Of a stretch of DNA of 64,000 nucleotides, positions 43,259 through 55,413 are shown one piece after another. The DNA is from Pyrenula massariospora. Its lineage: Eukaryota; Ascomycota; Eurotiomycetes; Pyrenulales; Pyrenulaceae. A program made the translations under genes and the position numbers. Under the pieces are notes generated by a model that saw only the letters and a list, made by a program, of their open reading frames with translations, made no database searches and was not told where the DNA came from. The stretch covers positions 124,001 through 188,000 of the forward strand of contig JAGFMI010000027.1 in NCBI GenBank assembly GCA_021030905.1, written 5' to 3'. Within the stretch, counting starts at the first letter, position 1. The number at the start of each line of letters is the position of its first letter.

Positions 43259-44691
43259 GATTGAAAGTAACATTACGTTCCTTAGGATGAGGCTATTTGA
43301 TCATACGTCTGGTGGGTGATTCGGAGTTGGCATTACAGTGAAATACATACGGGCTTGGTAAATCTATGCGGCATATTCAGGGCAAGCGATACACGACTGG
43401 TCTGGTCTCTCCCTAAAGTGAGATTCGGCCTCTTTGATGATTGATCAGATATATTTCACTTCATGTATTAAACTTGACGGCCGATTTATGGAGGCCTTCC
43501 TAGAATACGAGCTCTTCACACTGAGCTTGCGGGGACCTTTGAAATGGGTAGCTAGGTAATTTCTCGTACACAGAAGGACAAGACTGCAAAACGCCCTTTG
43601 AAGTAACCACCATCAAACGCATGCACCTGGATGTCCGGGAGCGTGTCTCACAAACCCCGCGCGGAATTTCCATTTTCCAAGCACTGGCCGTCGGTGTTGC
43701 CGATCTGCGGTCGATCATCTGATAAAACGCAAGTCGCTTTTAATAGATCTCGGGAAGTCTATGCACGATAAGCTTTGCCGACATCGACGGCGCTGGAAAG
43801 GGCGTGCGGGCAACACAGGCGCCGTCGGTGTAATATTTCGTCTCGATAGTCCTTGAGAGGGCCTTGAACCGAGATGACCTCGCTTAATTAGTTGGCTACC
43901 GGGGAATTTTCCCGTAAGCTGACTGCTGGGAGCCGGCCGGATTGAGCGTCTACGCAACCTCCATTGGGCTTAAAGCCGCCCACTGCGACGTTGAAATGGT
44001 TCACAAGGTCGCTATGGCAGCAGTTTCTCTTATCGGACTCCCTCGATAGTCCTTCTCGCATCGCGTAATACTCTCCTTCACCAAGGGCTGACGGCCTTCC
44101 AGGCCCGCCATTCGACGTCGAGACACGGTCACAGAGCTCAAATGGGAACATCGGCCTTTTACCGAATCACTCGATGCTACTGCAGAACCTGACCCTTGAA
44201 TTTCTGGGTAGCATTACCGCCATCACTTTTCTGCCGATGGCTGCAAGTCACACTTCTTTGCAGTATGAAACTGGACAGGATTATCGCGTAGAAGCGACTC
44301 CCATATTCTCAAGCTACCGATCTAATGAACAAGAGATGTGGTACTATCACTAACCGGAAGACTTGTGGCGCGAGCGTTATCAGAGATTCCAAACTTCGAG
44401 CAGCGACATGAAAATTCCCTAAACGAGCGTTGCAGTCTTGTCTGTGCAATGAGAAAAGACCCACTTGTGATTCCAGCTATGTCTCTCACAGCCTTCTTGA
44501 CCCTCGTGATGTCCCAGTGGGCCTCCGAATGCCTGAAGAATTAATTATCTATGTATACGAAATATCCTTGTTGACCTAGTGGCCATCCTTTCCATGGAAC
44601 AACAACAGGAAAACAATCTCTTCGGCCAAGCGGTTAATTGTTCTGTACCTCCCGATCTTTGTTGTGTGGTCTAACAGCTCCGCAACGGGAC
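43259..44691. other. intergenic between convergent genes
   Basis: About 1.4 kb without a supported gene. The 12-mer TCGATAGTCCTT occurs twice (near 43844 and 44043). Nothing else recognisable is present. Confidence 0.5.
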
Positions 44692-45468
44692 CTATGCATC
44701 TCGTTCCTCAGAAGGCGTTTCCAGTGGTTCCCAGGCAGACGTATCTAATGGTTCCCGGTTAGACGTATCCAGCGGCTCTGTAGCAGGCATGTTCAGTGAT
44801 TCTCCAGCAGGCGCGTTCGTCGGTTCCCACCAGAGCGTGGCATGAGATTCAGGTAACGTCGACCTCGTGGTACTTTCTCCATCATTTTGTTGCCATAATT
44901 GCTCTTCTGTACTAGTTGGCCCTATAAAGACGTCATTCTTCTAGCTAGTTACTAGTTCCGTGACGGCCGCGGACTCACCATATGAGGAAGCCATTTCAGG
45001 TCGTGTACTCAAGTCTGTTCCCACAGCTTCGACGTGTGGAGGCGGTAAATTCAAGCTTTCAGATCTTGACTTCTGGCATTGCAGATCATGCCATCTGCGA
45101 GCACAGTCCTGAGGAACTGATCCATCCCCCATCGCATCAGCAACCTGAATCCAGAAATGCCGTTGTTTGGGTTGCTGCTCGATTTCTTCTACGATAGCTT
45201 CAAGCCTCTGCTTCATCGCTGTACTCCAGGGCTCCAAATCCGGGCCGAGCTCAGGTACATGGCCACTGTTCTTTATTGTTTGAAAGCGATTTTTCAAAAC
45301 CATTGCGTCGCGACCTGGATCATTGAATTCATTTTGGATCTTAAGCCAATTAGCCTTGCGGTAACCACTTTTGTCGCGTAGGTAGATTTCGATGAGGCGC
45401 TGGTCTTCCCGGTGACTGAAATATCTTGCTTTCTTTTTCCCCTCTTGGACGGTGTTGTCGGAAGACAT
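44692..45468 (-). CDS. Myb/SANT-like protein with octapeptide-repeat tail
   Basis: A 239-residue protein in two exons, 45468-44979 and 44921-44692. The 57-base intron has a GTGAGT donor and a TATAG acceptor, and the junction is in phase 1. The N-terminal half has two Myb/SANT-like units: RYFSHREDQRLIEIYLRDKS to VLKNRFQTIKN (about residues 15-70), and EPWSTAMKQRLEAIVEEIEQ to DCARRWHDLQC (about 80-135). The spaced aromatic and hydrophobic residues of both suggest DNA binding, so a transcription regulator is likely. If the intron is kept, the frame ends after 175 residues with a different tail. Exon 2 is acidic and contains five or six degenerate octapeptides of the type x-x-E-P-L-D-T-S, encoded by a 24-base minisatellite. 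ATG 45468 was preferred over the upstream open frame because of its position just before the charged start MSSDNTVQEGKKK. Confidence 0.72.
44697..44840. repeat. coding minisatellite, six 24-base units
   Basis: Six consecutive degenerate 24-base units, each with a GGTTCCC-like block followed by a GACGTAT-like block. The unit length is a multiple of three and the repeats lie wholly inside exon 2 of the Myb-like gene. Units at 44721 and 44745 are the most alike; the two middle ones (44769 and 44793) are more diverged. Confidence 0.75.
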
Positions 45469-46443
45469 GAGAAGGAAGTGGTAACTGGGGCTTGAGAGAT
45501 GTTTCTGTTGTCGATGATTCAAAATCTGAAATGCGGTAACTAGAAAAGCCCAATGATATATAGATGTTCAACCGATCAGTGCAAGTTGAGAGATGACAAA
45601 GACAATGAGAATTAAGCAAAATATACGTCTTAGGTTGAGAATGGAAAGCGCGATCTGAGTAAGGTGTAGGTAAGAGCTCCCAAGTTCCCGATGCTAACTG
45701 CCTGGAAATATGAAAAAGATGACGCTTTGAAAATCACTTTTGACTGCTCGTCCATTGCTTCCCTCTTCTCTCCGCTATCTCACCGACAATAAACAGACAA
45801 AAAGTCCGAAAATCCCCCCTCTAACGATGAGCAAGATCGGTTATCAAGTACGGCATGCTGCGCTTCGGCCTCTCTCAACATGTCCTGTTCGAGACTGAAA
45901 TATCCCAAACACCTCTTCGGCAAGATAATACTTTTCGTGCTTCACTGCGCACCTCCCTCTTAATCCGCTTTCGTTATCTTCCCCGAAGGCTGATCTATTG
46001 AATATCCCAACGGCTCGCGCTTTGGTATCATGTACCCCCCGATCCTTGCTGCAAAGCCAAGGACCCTCCATCGTCCAGGGCTCCTGTTGAATTGATCACA
46101 AATTATACCGTTTCTTCACGATTCGATTGTAGAAGAACTGTTGATGGGGTTTCCTGCTGAGAGTTGTGTCTCATTTCAGGAAATTCACTCCATTTTTTGG
46201 TGAGGATTTGGCGAACGGCCAAATATGTACAGACAGGCACAAAATCAATCTCTCAGGACTTGGGACGCCCGTTCCGACCGAGATCTAGTTTTGAATAAAG
46301 TGAGATCGTATTTAGAAGCTGTATATACCCTCACATCGCTGTTACTGCCACCATGATTATATGCACAGACTACTTATACAAACACCTCATTTCCAAGCCT
46401 ATCTCTAATCAACCCCCTTTCAAGAATCCCTCTTCAACTCTGC
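45469..46443. other. intergenic upstream of the Myb-like gene
   Basis: About 975 bases holding the Myb-like gene promoter on the left and the 3' region of YPP1 on the right. I see no other gene. Confidence 0.5.
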
Positions 46444-49400
46444 TTAGAGAACATACCCTCCCCGTCCCCCAACGGCATCCCAGCCTCTAATTGGCCTCGA
46501 ATCCTCCAACTCAACACACCACCATAAGACCTCCTTCGCCCTATCCACCTCACCACCTAAGTCGTACGCCCTTGCTAACTTGAACCATGCTTCCGAGTGA
46601 TCCCACCCAGACCCTAATTTCGTCAGCGTCGAGAGTAACCCATACGCCCTGTCCCTGGCCGCTATGCGATTCAGATTCGCCGGCGTCTTGCGGAGAAGTT
46701 CGTCCGTCTCACTTGAAGCAGATCCCTTTTTCATGGCGCCAGTAAACAGCATTTGGCTTTCCGACCGAGCCGTCCCGGGACGACTGGTAGACCTGACAGA
46801 CAGGCCGCTTGCCGAAACGGAAAAGCCGGGTCTGGAAGCCTCTCCATCCACCTCCGCCGTCTCAGCCGTGACAACGGCGGCCTCCTTCTCCCTCTCCCTC
46901 TCCACCGCAATCTCCTCCGACCCCCCCTTCACCGGCCGCTCCGCCGGAATCTTCATCTCGTAGATATCCAGTAGACACCCCGCTAGCCCAACCATCGCCC
47001 GCGGACAATCCTGGAAATACCCCAGCGCAACCTCATACATCTCCATCGCCGTGTGCGGTTCGTCTCGCGCCAGGGCGAGATCTCCCTTTGCAGCGCAGAC
47101 GTCGGCGTGGACTTCGTCGGAGCTCTTGCCGCCGCCCCAGTGACGCTCGGAGAAGGACGCGGCAGAAGAGCCGTGGATGGTGGCGACGAGGGACTCGATG
47201 CGGTTGGCGTGGCGTGCTGCTTCGTCGAGGGCTTCTCGACAGTCATCGTATAGGGCGGCGCGGCGGTAGAGAGAGGCTATTTGTAGCCAGATCTTGACGA
47301 GGAGGGTGAGGGCGTGGATCTGGGCGGGGGCAAGGGGGAAACGGGGTTGGGGGTGAGTGCGAGAAGTATGAGGGGAGAGGGTTGGGAGGCGGATGTCTTG
47401 GGTTGGCGGTTGCTCGTGGTGACCCGCAGGGGGAGGAGCAGCCGTGTGCGGGATGTTGTGCGGGATCGATGGAAGGGGCTGTTTTGAGGTGGGAGAACTG
47501 GAGTGGTTTGTTGTGGGAGATGTGGAGGGAATGTCGGAAGAGAGGGCGACACCGACTTCGGTCCCGGTATTGGAAAGAGGCTCTTCGTGGCCAGTTTCGA
47601 ATGATTGACGAGGGCTGGAGACGTGGCTGCTTGGGGGATGATGTGATTTATGGTGTTCGGAATGCTGTCGTATCATCTTGTTCATACTGCCCTCACGCCG
47701 GTGAAGTTTATGGGGCGCTTTTGCCGGAGGAGGATTTCCGACGTCTATAGGTTCTGCTGTAGGGGAGGGCAATTCGAGGAGTGCGGCAGGATCATCATTT
47801 GTGATTTGAATTTTAGGATTCTCGGCTTGTATCGAATTTGAGTTGCGGCCAATGCTATCTTCTTCGGCAATAGATCCATCTTTCAAGTTAGCTTGACGAA
47901 CGCTCAAGCGCGCTTGCTTTTTGCGACCAAAGATGCTTCCACGGAAGCTTTTGATGGTCCCAGAAGAAGTTTTCGGAGGAATGAGCTCTTCTGTCCTGCG
48001 ATTCTCTTCCGTATCAATGCCAAGATTGTTGAAAAGCCTTGCGAATAGACTGAGTAACTCGTCGCTGACATTCACAGCGGCTTCTGGTCCTTCCGAGACC
48101 TCCGTCAATGCGAGCTCAGTCATCCTCAGCTCAACAATCCGCTCAAGCTCCCGGCTATCCATGTCATCAACTAGTCCCCTTTTTGGATTAAGACGTGATA
48201 GATACTCATTCAATTTCTCTTGTTCTCCATTGACTTGGAGGTTAACATTCTTCTTTTTTCGGCCAAAGAGAATTTTAGAGTCAGGAAATTGCTCAATTGC
48301 AGCCTCGCAAGATTGGCTCGCAGCCTCAAACTCTTGTCTTGCGCTTAGGAGGAGACCAAGCAGATGCCAAATAGGAATGAGCTTGCGCTCCCTCTCATAT
48401 TGTGAGACAATCGAAGGCTTTTGGATTGAGTCGGGCTTCGACGTAACGTGCTTCGAAATGCTGAGACCTTTCTTTACTATCTCAATCGCACCGTCGATGT
48501 CGCGTGTCTCTGCTAAGAGGAGACTTAACGCAAAGACCGTATGAATATTGTCAGAACCGGAATAATCCTCCCTCAAGGCTTGCCTTAGGCTAGACACCGC
48601 CTCTGCCTGTATAGAGCTTCTGTTTTCGTTGATCGGAGTCCAGCGAGCCCAGTGAGCTTCTCCAATGCCTATTGCTCTGTATGCTATTGCAAGAGTTTCG
48701 GGACGCACCTTGCGTAGCTGCGTTTCTCCTTCATTTTGAGGCAGATGTCCATTTACCTGCGTTTCAGACGATTGGAAGGGCGGTAGCTCTTCAATCCATT
48801 TCTGCAATATTTCGCAAAGATCCTTAGCCCTGCGGGCATGCTCGGGAGACCCAAAGCAGGAAAGCCCTTCAATCCCTTCAGCTACTGTGCGTAGAATGTT
48901 ATCATCACTTTCGACACCGCCTGGAGGGCCTGAAGACTTCTTTATCCGAGCCTTAGCTTTCGAAATTAGTTCAACATATGTGTCTAATGCCTTATATGCC
49001 AATTCAAATTCAGCCAAGGATTTGTGAATCTGAAAAAGGCGTCGGAGTATCAAAGTTGAATGAAAACTTTTTGTGGTCGCTCGGTATAATATGTCAATCG
49101 TATTTCGGCTGACAGCATTGCGTCCTCCTTCGCCAAGATCCTCATCCGTCCATTGTGGCCCAGTCAAGACCTCCCAGTTTTGGATAGCATCCTCAACCCA
49201 GACCTCGACAGCATAGTTGGACTCGTTTGCCCTCGGGAAGCGATTCGTCCGTAGAACTATATTTTCGTAGGTCGTTTCCACCCGCCGAAGCTCTGTGATC
49301 TGTTGGAGTCGTGGTGGTATTTCTCCGGCGGGCGGATATTCGACTCCGTTCTGCAGCAGATTTGATAGGAACCTGAAGTAGGCTCTCCAGACAGAGTCTG

Positions 49401-50291
49401 AGGAGGCCCTGGTACTGGAGCTTGACTTGCTCCGTCTCGCCCATGTGCGGAACGATTGTAGAGCAAGCCGGCTTCGTTCACTAAAAGCGGCGGACTGAGG
49501 GGTAATATTGTCGCTTGCAATGACCCCATAGTCTGCTAAATACTGGTCTGTCCAAAATGACATTTGAGAGCTTTTAGGATTTGGCTCTTGTTGTAGCACC
49601 CACTGAAATATGGATTGAAACGTTCTTAGGGCCTCGATTGGCCCAGAGCTCTGACTCTGAGCGACGGCTGCTTATGTTAATCTGTGCGCAATATTGCCGT
49701 AATACCACTTACCTTTCAGACACGTTCCCTTCAGAATGCAGACTTCAAACCATCCCGTAGGCCCAACGCTGTCGCTGGAGAGCTCATTGACAGCAGAATT
49801 GAATTCTCTTGGCAATCTAGAGGCTGCTAGTCCAGGCTCTGACAATGCGACATGTATACATCCGAGGCACACTTGTGCTTCAAATATCTCTCGTGAAGAC
49901 CCATCTCTTTGTTCTATCAAAGACAGCAATGGTGGGATCAGCTCCGAGAGAGCCGTGGTGCGAGACGCAGCGGTGTTCGGCCGGAGAGGAGTGCCTTTGG
50001 CCAGGTAGGTGGCAACCTGATAATCAGCATTCGCTGTCTGTATAAGACCTATTGAAGTAGTCAGCATGAGACAGCATATTTTATGCATCTTTGTGTCTCA
50101 AAATTCCTACATTTTTTACCAGGCGCATGTTTGGTGACCTTTCGGATCAGTTCTGGGATCTCAGCCCATCTTCCATTGCACCGCGCTGTATCAAGTAGCG
50201 CGATATAGCGACGACCCTTGTCATGATCTCGTCCCTGTCACATTCGGTCAGCTAACTTCTTGTAAGATCATCGAGGGGGGCTCACGCTCAT
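46444..50291 (-). CDS. YPP1: Ypp1/TTC7-like TPR protein of the PI4-kinase complex
   Basis: A 1227-residue protein in four exons: 50291-50286, 50234-50120, 50048-49713 and 49670-46444. Exon 1 codes only Met-Ser, and an in-frame TGA lies just upstream. Exon 2 gives GRRYIALLDTARCNGRWAEI, then KVTKHAP, and exon 3 continues GLIQTANADYQVATYLAKG; this is the usual opening of the fungal Ypp1 family. Exon 4 holds TPR-like helices throughout (FELAYKALDTYVELI, then DGAIEIVKKGLSI, and near the C-terminus WLQIASLYRRAALYDDCREA, then HTAMEMYEVALGYFQDCP). A disordered Ser/Pro/His-rich insert lies at about residues 700-900. Yeast Ypp1 anchors the PI4-kinase Stt4 with Efr3 at plasma-membrane patches; human TTC7 does the same for PI4KA. 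Intron 3 is only 42 bases. The gene is head to head with RIX1. Confidence 0.9.
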
Positions 50292-50648
50292 GGCGAGAGC
50301 GTCCTTTCACGGCTCTAATGCGCGCATTTCGCTCGGATCCGCACCTCTGCAATCGGAAGCAGCTACAGTTCTGGGGGAATGCGGTACTTCACTGAACGAG
50401 TTGAGGTTCTACTCTGGCTCGGACAAGTCTGTGGCACAGCGCACGCATCTGGGGTCCGTATTTGAGCCAGCATTCTGTGGAGAAATAGTCTCTGCCAATA
50501 ATTCCCGAAGCTGGATCCCTGCAGCTGTCTGCGTAGAGGTCTTGGCAACTTTAAAAGATTCCCGTTTGGTAAAATTTATTTCAAGATTGATGTATTCGCC
50601 TCTCAGCATTTCTATGAGAAGTCTTCTCTAAGATGAAGAGAAGTGCTA
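50292..50648. promoter_or_regulatory. shared upstream region of YPP1 and RIX1
   Basis: Only 357 bases separate the two divergent ATGs, so one bidirectional promoter or two overlapping ones must serve both genes. No TATA box is evident. Confidence 0.6.
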
Positions 50649-53289
50649 ATGGCTCGCATCTCTCCTCTCTTTGCCGTGACACAAAGGCTTACTTTGACTC
50701 CAACCGCTGAATTGCCAGCAATCGCTGGCTTCCTTGCCTCTGCAATCAGTGGCTGCTCGGATGTTCTATCTCGGCCGCCGGATCAAGACAGCAAAGACAT
50801 TGGAGACGATATTCTACTTGCTCATAAGCTAAAGACTAGGATCACTTCCTTGCTACAAGACCGGACCCCTCAAGGACGCTGGACTGGCGTTATTCTATTC
50901 AAGGCTACGGTTGAGGCCGGAGGGTGGGAGCTTTTAAATGGAAGCTCATCTTGGCTTAGGAATCTTTTGACTATTTTAGGGGTAGGCATTCCGCTTCAAG
51001 AGATTTTCCGCCCAGAACTCATCAACTGTGCCTTTCATTCCTTTGCTCATTCGTTCTATTAACCTTTTTCAGAGACCAGACCCTCTTGCAACCAAAAAAG
51101 CTTGCATAATCTCCATTACCCGTGCGTTCCTCCTCGCGCTAAAAAATCCAACATTAGTGAGAGAGATTGTGAACCAACTTTTGCCTACGTTCATAACAAC
51201 ATGCCTGTCCCAGCTTAACCCCGATATTTCTGTTGGGCATCAGGACAAGGCGTTTGGCCCGTCAAACCTCTCAGAATATGTTTTTCAATCCTTCTGCGAG
51301 TTATTGCCCCGTTATCCGAACCTGTTTCGTCCTTATATATCAAAGATACATCCTTTACTGCTAGATAATGTAAGCACGTTGCCAACTTCAGACCCTACGC
51401 ATGTGGCAGCGTGTATCCTTTTCGTATTGTTACACCACTCTGCCCCGAAGAATACGTCTGTCACAAGGTGGTCAGAAGCATGTGCAGCAACCGTCTCTGC
51501 CGTACATCGAACGGCAAACCAGCTCTTCCGTGGTGTAGTGGAAGATTGGGAAGACCCAGATCCAAATGGACGCGCAAAACCTCAACATAGTTATTCTCAG
51601 GAAATGCATGACGTCTTTGAAGAACCTATCCACCTACGAGATTGGAGAGGCATATATGAAGGTACTGATAGGTTGCGATCTCTCCTTAGTCTCCTGACAG
51701 GCTTTTTGACGGTGACTACGTCCGAGATGATGCCGTTGCCAGCCGGTAGTATTAGCAACTGCGTATTCAGACTCCTGAATCTTGTCGTCCCAACCAGTTC
51801 AAAACCGCTCCAGAGTCAGATGCGGGTCAATCCAGAGATACCAAAGTTGGAACGAGAGGAGCTATTTGCAGTCCTTCCAAGCATTCACCTGGCTGCTTTG
51901 AGAGTTTCATGGAACATGCTTGAAAGCCTTGAGGACGGACTATTACCCATGATACAAACATTTTTGGACCAAGTGCTTCACGTCTTCAAAGCTGAGCAGG
52001 ACATTGTCGACATCAGAGCGGAGTCATACCGGGTTCTTATGAAATCTCTTCCTCTTTGGGGACCAAACGCTACAAAGCATCAAATCAGTCAGATTGCTGT
52101 TATGATTGTGTCTTGCTGCCGAGATATTGTTCCTCAGCATAAAAATTTGTCACCGTCAGCAAATCCTAATCACAACAACAAGCATTCATCGCCTGCTAAC
52201 AGCATGTCCGCCGTGAACGCCGAGTCGATCCTGAAATCCCCGGGTGATAATTTTGCCTCAAAGTCAAATTCTACTTCCACAGCAAAACAATCAGCCCTCG
52301 ACATCCTTCCACTTCTCTTGACCCACCTTCCAGCGCGTTACTTGCCTTCCGCTCTACGAACAGAGATGGATCGGACGGCAATTTTATCCCAGCATAAAGA
52401 AGCCATGCTAGCAAGCATTCTAAACCCAGCACCCGTTGTCAAAGGGCAAACCTCTATGCCCAGTATCATGCCATTTTTCGCAAGAGCATGTCATGGTGAT
52501 CTCCTTGCCGAAGGCATCCTAAGACCGAGGATGCCAGTAATTCCTGCCGAACAGGGAGATGTGGAGGAAGACAGCCTGGTACACGCGATACCGGACGAGG
52601 GGAAGCACTTCCACTATGATTCCTGGTCTCGCTTTGGAGAAAATAGAGATCTTAAAGATTCGAAGGCAGCTGATTTTGTTGGCGACGAAAATGAAGACCA
52701 CCAAGCTCCCATTAACGACCCAGGTCCTTCCAAGACAGCAAACATCTCGAACGGATTTCCTGAAGGACCGGAAGGCGACCGCGTTCGATCAGCAGTAGAA
52801 ACCTCAGATCCTGTAATTGGCACCTCATTCAACCCCAGATCTACACCAGAGTCTCTCAAACGAACCAGGGACAGCGACATGGCAGCGGCAGACCCGCTAT
52901 TCGAAACGACTGAAATATTTCTCAACGCTAAAAATCATCAGCAGAAGCGTATGCGCCTAGAGCAGAGGAACCCCGAGAACTCCAAAGCATCAGAGATCAG
53001 TGCGTCATCGTTGATGGTCACAGAGACGGCGCTGTTACCGGATGTAAAGGGAAAAGGCAAGGCAGTCATGCGAGAGCAGACAGACAAACCAGAAATGCGT
53101 AGCGACAGTCTCGCTCTTAATGTACCATTACATGTAAACATGAATGAAAATGGGACCGCAAGCGCCATGGGTGGTGGAGACAGTGATAGTGACTTTGAGA
53201 TGCCTGCAATCAATACCGAGATGGATACTGAAGACGAAGAAGAAGAGGTCGACGATGAACTGGAAGAGAATGAGATGGATGAGCAATAA
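50649..53289 (+). CDS. RIX1: pre-rRNA-processing protein Rix1
   Basis: An 849-residue nuclear protein in two exons, 50649-50981 and 51073-53289, joined in phase 0 across a 91-base intron (GTAGGC donor, TTTTTCAG acceptor). The N-terminal RIX1 domain includes AHKLKTRITSLLQDRTPQGR, WTGVILFKATVEAGGWELL, and across the junction LTILGRPDPLATKKACIISI, which is near-diagnostic. Helical repeats follow to about residue 520. The tail is disordered and ends in a long acidic run (DTEDEEEEVDDELEENEMDE), typical of the family. With Ipi1 and Ipi3 it forms the complex that removes ITS2 and recruits the AAA protein Rea1/Mdn1 to pre-60S particles; it also takes part in replication licensing and heterochromatin. 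The ATG at 50649 gives the usual short leader before the domain. Confidence 0.93.
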
Positions 53290-53384
53290 TAGCGGCCCTT
53301 AGGATTGCGACTTTTGGATTGAAACTTCTATCGTGTATTTGACATCGGGTCTATGATCTGTCTATTAAGTTCTTGTTATGCCAC

Positions 53385-54965
53385 CTAGACGATTGCGAAA
53401 CCCCTCTCCCACCACCTTCCGCGATTCCACAACCGAAACCACTTCCCATGCCAACAATTGAACCCTTCCTCTGGCAACCCGAACCCAAGAGCTCTCAACG
53501 GACTGAACGGCAATGGCTCAAACAGCCAGACCCCACCTCTCGCAAAATCATCGGCTAAAAGAGGCCCGGTAAAGTATGCCCAGATCAGAATAAACAATCC
53601 ATTTCCCATCCTCCGGAGCCACTGAGGCAGATTCTTCGTCCCGAGAAATCGAGTTACCATCGTTTGGCATAGGATTCCAAACCCTTGGGCCATGAAGAAG
53701 AGGAATGGCCGCAGGGGCCTGGTGTCCGCAAACTGGGTGTAAGAGCCGGCGGCATGGAGTAAGCCGCTGAGCGCGAAAGCGATGACGACTTGAAGTACGC
53801 GGGCGAAGGGGCTGTGCGGATTGAGGTTTGATTTAAAAATCAGATAGCGGGATGGCTCGGAAATCCCTACGCTGTGAAAGGCATTAGCAAGGGTTGGAGA
53901 TCTTTGGTGGTGATATTACCGGAACATCTGATGCCACCATTTGCCCCAAAAGCCCGGAAGACCTCGGTCAAAAATGTCAATTACACTACCCCATTGCGGT
54001 GGGTAGAGGAATGGTTCGTCAAGTGGCGCATTGGAGATACTGGGGAAGTAGTTGGCAAGAAGGCCGCCGAAAAAGAGTGGGTTTAGCGTTAAGATATACT
54101 CGAGGCCGCTCCCAACGCCGAGCATAGAGATCGCTAGGCGGTATGATTTGGTAAGAACCTTGGAATGAACTAGGATTGAGGGATAGTGATCAGGCGGCTG
54201 CGAGTATAGAGGCACGACTCCCCAGAAATAAGGGTCATGGAGCATGATCGTTTTAAGTGCATCAATCATCATGTATAAGACGAGAAATCGTATCATGTAA
54301 GCTCGAACTGTGGCCTGTAGAAGGTATGATGCACTTTGTGGCTTCCCATAGTCGTTTTTGGCTAGCTTGGGAAGGGACGGTAGACGCCAATTCCAGCCAG
54401 GTCCTCGAAAGCTGGTGACAAGATCAAGCGTCCAGTCTAGCCGATGATAGAAATTTTTGGGGAAAGGCTGCCAGTCCAATGGGGTGTTTTCCTGATTTTG
54501 TGATGCCGTCTCTCTGTGTTTGTTGGCGTGTTCGGATTTATAATTAGTGTCTGGGGCATTTCCAGCTGCATTTACCGGACATTTCTCGATTCTTTGAAAA
54601 TTAGCTTTGGGATCATTGAATATCAATAGCACGCCTGTCCAGAGCACTCCCCAGAGCGTAGCTAGACCTGTGCCATATCCGTTGGCCAAACATTGACAGC
54701 GAACAGTCTTGATCGTGTAAGCGGATAAGCAGAGAATTAGAAACGAGGAAATGGAGCGAAGAATCCGACTAGCGCGAACGCTTGTCGTGGGAATAAATAG
54801 CACAGACAAAAGTAAGAGGCCAAGTGCAAACGTATCAGACGGATATCGAAACGGCGTCAGCACACCATTTTCGAGAAGAGCAGAGTACTCAGCATCTCGG
54901 CGTCGAAGTACTTCAAGATGAGTAGACGGTACAGGGTCCTCGTAACCATAGAAAAGAGACGGCAT
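53385..54965 (-). CDS. wax-synthase-type membrane O-acyltransferase
   Basis: A 510-residue polytopic membrane protein in two exons, 54965-53920 and 53871-53385. The 48-base intron has a GTAATA donor and a TCACAG acceptor; the junction in phase 2 completes the arginine of WGKWWHQMFR. Hydrophobic segments include FALGLLLLSVLFIP, ISSFLILCLSAYTI and LWGVLWTGVLLIF in the first part. The fungal family signature RGPGWNWRLP is in the middle. The wax-synthase domain lies at the C-terminus: PPQWGSVIDIFDRGLPGFWG, then VVIAFALSGLLHAAGSYTQ, whose histidine is the likely catalytic residue. Homologues transfer acyl or acetyl groups to alcohols, in lipid or secondary metabolism; the acceptor is unknown. ATG at 54965 is the first good start; the frame is open further upstream without ATG. 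It ends only 95 bases from the end of RIX1. Confidence 0.87.
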
Positions 54966-55413
54966 ATAGGTGCTGGGAAAGGTGACGTGGTTTACAAGGG
55001 TGTAGTTGATTTGAGGAAGACGGTGACGACTATGAGAAAACAGAGACACATAGGCTGACGGCACCAGCGCCCTTTAGCGTATCTGGCGGCCCGGCGGTAG
55101 TCCGCCTAAGACACCACACAATACGTCCTCAGGTGAAGATTTATGCTTCCAGTCAGTGATCATCATGAGCGAGATGAATTCAGTCTCCCAGGTGCTGCTG
55201 AAAAGATTCCTGGAGTCTAAGATGTCTCGAGAAAGGGAAATTGCGCAAGTTTCTAGTCACGTGAGTTCGCGCTCTAGCGTGTTCACTGCGAACTTTCACA
55301 ACCTCAAGGGATAAGGTATATATGCTCATTCTGGGGCTGTACCTTTTTAACCAACCGCACTTGTTCGACACTGCTACCTGCAGCTGCAACTCCCCTAAGA
55401 ATCACTGAGCAAT
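54966..55413. promoter_or_regulatory. shared upstream region of acyltransferase and SNF2 gene
   Basis: About 450 bases between divergent starts. A TATATGC stretch at about 55318-55324, some 90 bases before the SNF2-gene ATG, could act as its TATA box. Confidence 0.5.

Noticed and set aside
47921-48544. 207-codon open frame on plus
   Set aside because: It is opposite YPP1, is Ser/Arg-rich and shows no domain.
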